Source: Halomonas sp. ML-15 (lineage in GTDB: Bacteria > Pseudomonadota > Gammaproteobacteria > Pseudomonadales > Halomonadaceae). Taken from it: DNA of 64,000 nucleotides. The stretch covers positions 1,726,462 through 1,790,461 of the forward strand of contig NZ_JACXZT010000019.1 in NCBI RefSeq assembly GCF_014779595.1. The letters are read 5' to 3'. Position 1 is the stretch's first letter. Each line of letters starts with the position of its first letter. Under the pieces are notes generated by a model that saw nothing but the letters and a program-made list of their open reading frames with translations, was not told the origin of the DNA and did not search any database. Positions 61,337 through 64,000 of the stretch are shown here, piece by piece. The position numbers and the translations under genes are program-made.

Positions 61337-62848
61337 TTACGCCTTGTTTCGCAGTAGCAACGTGAACACTAAGATCAACCCCAAGGCAGTGGTATAGAAG
61401 CCGATAGCGATCGGGCTTGAAAATAGATAGGACCACTCGCCGCCAATCAGCAGTGACTGGCGCAGCGCCCGTTCGGCGCCCGGCCCGACGATGAACCCCA
61501 GGATAAGCGGTGCCAGCGGGAAGCCATAAAGACGCAGCACCACGCCGAGCAGGCCAGCCCCCAGCAGCACCCACACGTCAATCAGGGAGTTGCCAGCGGC
61601 ATAAGTGCCAAAGATCGCTAGACAGAAGACGATAGGGAGCAGGATACGCGGCTGTACCATCGACATCTTGGAATAGTATGGCAGTAGTACTTTGCCCATC
61701 AGCAAGTTGACCAGGTTGGCATAGATAAGAATGATAAATAGCGCATAGATCACATCCGAGTGGTCACGCACCATATTGGGGCCCGGCGTCATCCCCATCA
61801 GGATAAAGGCGGCGCCAAACAGCGCCGCCGTGGCACTGCCCGGTATGCCGAAGGCGAATAGCGGGATCAGGGTTGAACCCGAGGTGGCACTGTTACCCGC
61901 CTCGGCACTGGCTACCCCTTCCATGGACCCCTTACCGAACTCCTCGCCATTGCGCGAGAAGCGCTGGGCAAGACCATAGCTGATAAAGGCTGCTAGCGAG
62001 GATCCTGCGCCGGGCAGTGCCCCGATCAGGGTCCCGGTACCCGTGCCGATGGCGGTCGCCTTCCAGAGTTTGAGAAAGTCGCGGAATGGCAGCTTGTCAG
62101 CGGCGGCATCATAGTCGCTGAACATCTTGGACTTTTCCTTGGCATCCTCGACGATGGCGCGCGACTTGGCAGCCCATGCCTTGGAGACCTGCACGATCAA
62201 CTCCGACACCGCAAAGATGCCGACCAGTACCGGGATAAGGCTAAGTCCTCCCGCCAATTCGGGAATGCCAAAGGTCATGCGCAGTGAGCCACCGATAGGG
62301 TCTCGACCAATCATGGAGAGCAGAATACCCAGCGCACAGGCCGCCACCCCTTTAGCCAGTTGACCCCGAGTCAGCGCCGAGATCAGCAACAGGGAAAAAG
62401 CATAGAGGGCAAAGAACTCGACGGGCCCAAACTTCAGCGCGACGGCGGCTAATGGCAGTGCAATGAAGATCAGGATCAGGTCGCTGGAGCTATCGCCGGC
62501 GACGGAAGAGTACAGCGCAGTGTGCAATGCACGATTGGGCTTACCCTTCAGCTTGGCCTGATAGCCGTCGATCGTCGTAGCGGCAGCCCCTGGGGTTCCT
62601 GGAACCCCGAAGGTTATCCCTGAGATGGAGCCCCCGAACATTCCGCCCTTATATATTCCTACGAGCAGGCCCAGCGCAGAGGCTGGCTCGAGGTAGAACA
62701 CGGTGGGCAGTAAAAGAGCGATGGCCATGTCACCGCTGAGGCCCGGTATAGCGCCCAGGGTAATACCTAGCAGAATGCCCAGCGCCACAAACATCAGTAC
62801 CGAGGGATCCAGCGCCAGTAACAGGGCATCCGTAAGCGCTTCAAGCAT
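61337..62848 (-). CDS. tctA: TTT large membrane subunit TctA (second system)
   Basis: The 503-residue membrane protein has both TctA signatures: GAIPGLSGDMAIALLLP near residue 36 and GALPGAGSSLAAFISYG near residue 260. The start at 62848 is chosen because GGAG lies 6 nt upstream; a TTG five codons earlier overlaps that site. It is clearly distinct from the first TctA (GLSG and GAGS in place of GLGG), another sign of different specificity. It forms tctC-tctA-tctB order with the neighbours. Confidence 0.93.
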   Translation of the reverse strand: MLEALTDALLLALDPSVLMFVALGILLGITLGAIPGLSGDMAIALLLPTVFYLEPASALGLLVGIYKGGMFGGSISGITFGVPGTPGAAATTIDGYQAKLKGKPNRALHTALYSSVAGDSSSDLILIFIALPLAAVALKFGPVEFFALYAFSLLLISALTRGQLAKGVAACALGILLSMIGRDPIGGSLRMTFGIPELAGGLSLIPVLVGIFAVSELIVQVSKAWAAKSRAIVEDAKEKSKMFSDYDAAADKLPFRDFLKLWKATAIGTGTGTLIGALPGAGSSLAAFISYGLAQRFSRNGEEFGKGSMEGVASAEAGNSATSGSTLIPLFAFGIPGSATAALFGAAFILMGMTPGPNMVRDHSDVIYALFIILIYANLVNLLMGKVLLPYYSKMSMVQPRILLPIVFCLAIFGTYAAGNSLIDVWVLLGAGLLGVVLRLYGFPLAPLILGFIVGPGAERALRQSLLIGGEWSYLFSSPIAIGFYTTALGLILVFTLLLRNKA

Positions 62849-62897
62849 GGAAGACTCCGGCAAATACTATTGAGAGAGATCGTGCAGATGTACAAGA

Positions 62898-62921
62898 AGC
62901 GGCAGCTGAGTTGCTGCCGCT
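62898..62921 (-). other. Perfect stem-loop between tctC and tctA (second system)
   Basis: AGCGGCAGC-TGAGTT-GCTGCCGCT, a perfect 9-bp stem, lies 20 bp past the tctC stop and about 50 bp before tctA, without a T-run. It has the same position as the hairpin at 10971-10992 in the first system, though the sequence differs. Confidence 0.7.
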
Positions 62922-62940
62922 CCCCGACCTACTGTTATGT

Positions 62941-63927
62941 TTAATCGATCTCGCCAATCTCGCGCAGGATGCTTCCCACCATCTCTACCGTGTTGTGGTA
63001 GAGGTCAGCAGATGCTTCCATGCCACGCGGATCGATGCCCGCGTTTGTGCGCTCGCTCATTGATTCGGCAGTGGGCGTCGCCAGTGCTTCCATAAAGCAA
63101 TCTTGTAGAAATTCCTTGGTTTCCTGGGGCACATCCTCCTTGGCGAAGATCATCAGCCAGGCTGGCAGCGACACGTCGTAGCCCGCCTCCTTGAAGGTCG
63201 GCACATCAGGCAGTACATCGGCACGCTCATCGGCAAAGGTACCCAGCGCCTTCAGCGTGCCCTCCTCGACCTCAGACGCGATGCTGGCCGGCAGCGTCAT
63301 GCCAAGATCGACGTGTCCCCCCATCACCATACTGCGGGTCTCGCCGCCGCCCGAGGTGGGAATATGGCGATTCTCCAGCCCCGTCTCCATCTCGAAGAGA
63401 ATCAGCGGCAAGTGCACGATACCGAGAGGCGCCGCATGGGCGAAGGTGACAGAATTCGGCTCCGCCTCGAGCTGCTCCACCCAATCCTCGATGCTGTCGA
63501 TCTCGTGATCGGCACGGGTATACACCGTGGGCAGCCACTCGGTGAACAGCATGACGGGATCCCAGTCGTCATGAGACCACTCCACATCATCGACGTAGCC
63601 AGAGGTCACGATGGGGCCATAGTCAGTCACCAGCAGAGTATGACCATCCGATTCTGCATTCATGACGTGGTTGACCGCTTCAAGCCCCGCCGCCCCGCTC
63701 ATGCTGACGACGTCGATACGCGGACCGCAGAATTCCGGTGCAGTGGCCGTGAGCACACGGGCCGTCATATCGGAGCCGCCACCCGGCCCGAAGGGAATGA
63801 GCAAACGAATGGGGCTATCGCCTAGCGGTGAATCACCGTTAGTGTCGCTGGCCATGATCGGGCCAACGGCAACGCCGAACGCGGCTGCTGCAAGCCCTGC
63901 TACCAACCTCTTCCGCTGCATTAACAT
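62941..63927 (-). CDS. tctC: TTT periplasmic substrate-binding protein TctC (second system)
   Basis: The 328-residue protein has a signal peptide (VAGLAAAAFGVAVGPIMASD) and the Bug/TctC family motifs IRLLIPFGPGGGSDMTAR and MSGAAGLEAVNHV. Length is typical for the family. It binds a carboxylate or similar small acid and hands it to TctAB. GGAG lies 8 nt before the ATG. The promoter is in the last 73 bp of the window or beyond; I see no clear promoter there. Confidence 0.93.
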   Translation of the reverse strand: MLMQRKRLVAGLAAAAFGVAVGPIMASDTNGDSPLGDSPIRLLIPFGPGGGSDMTARVLTATAPEFCGPRIDVVSMSGAAGLEAVNHVMNAESDGHTLLVTDYGPIVTSGYVDDVEWSHDDWDPVMLFTEWLPTVYTRADHEIDSIEDWVEQLEAEPNSVTFAHAAPLGIVHLPLILFEMETGLENRHIPTSGGGETRSMVMGGHVDLGMTLPASIASEVEEGTLKALGTFADERADVLPDVPTFKEAGYDVSLPAWLMIFAKEDVPQETKEFLQDCFMEALATPTAESMSERTNAGIDPRGMEASADLYHNTVEMVGSILREIGEID

Positions 63928-64000
63928 CTACGTATCTCCTTGTTCTTGTCTCAGATAAGTACTGCCAGCACTGCTGACTGCAAAAGTAGCAATCAAATAT

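Overview
The window reads as chromosome of a GC-rich gammaproteobacterium, most likely a halophile of the Halomonadaceae (Halomonas-like). This rests on gene content and order, not on a database comparison. The pointers are gammaproteobacterial synteny blocks (nudE / yrfG-hslR-hslO-pckA; nrdR-ribD-ribB-ribH-nusB-thiL-pgpA; tesA / ybbA-ybbP), glucosylglycerate (compatible solute) genes, two tripartite tricarboxylate transporters (TTT) and uniformly high GC with dense packing. I saw no rRNA, tRNA, CRISPR array, prophage or insertion sequence. Most of the window is ordinary core genome with several accessory blocks set into it.

Layout. 0-3.9 kb: edge of gshA, tex, and a divergent DUF1127/LysR pair. 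3.9-16.1 kb: a carboxylate-catabolism island with tcuAB (tricarballylate oxidation), a GntR regulator, an aldehyde dehydrogenase, tctCAB, and a divergent SDR - TPP-enzyme - MFS operon. 16.1-25.3 kb: msrB with a Tat signal, pckA, hslO-hslR-yrfG, nudE, a Gfo/Idh/MocA oxidoreductase, a 35-codon gene with its own terminator, ilvD and a spermidine-synthase-like protein. 25.3-34.6 kb: lon with an unusual 5' region, a DUF945 protein and the riboflavin/nusB/thiL/pgpA operon. In that operon the ribBA-type gene has a degenerate cyclohydrolase half and the usual riboflavin synthase gene is absent.

34.7-47.8 kb: a GH13 sugar phosphorylase, a metal P-type ATPase, dsbG, and a sulfur/persulfide cluster (YeeE/YedE pair, SulP, ETHE1-like dioxygenase, DUF2892, DsrE-like protein) headed by an FNR/ANR-like box. 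An MBL/beta-CASP RNase follows, then gpgS and its phosphatase. gpgS, the phosphatase and the phosphorylase plausibly make and recycle glucosylglycerate. 48-54.6 kb: a cyclic-nucleotide block with a Popeye-like cNMP-binding membrane protein, a class II cNMP phosphodiesterase, a Slam-like outer-membrane protein interrupted by a one-base frameshift, a FecR-domain protein with a (Glu-Pro)17 linker, and a convergent CHASE2 class III adenylate cyclase. This is the best candidate for an incompletely described system.

54.7-64 kb: glyA, ybbP-ybbA head to head with tesA (the two start codons share a CATG), a Phd/ParE-type toxin-antitoxin pair and a second TTT operon. Both TTT operons carry a perfect GC-rich stem-loop between the binding-protein gene and the membrane genes. 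Regulatory elements proposed from sequence alone include a HexR-like box at pckA, a sigma-32-like promoter and a ribosome-site-hiding inverted repeat at lon, and a large palindrome with repeated TATGCAA motifs between tctC and the SDR operon.
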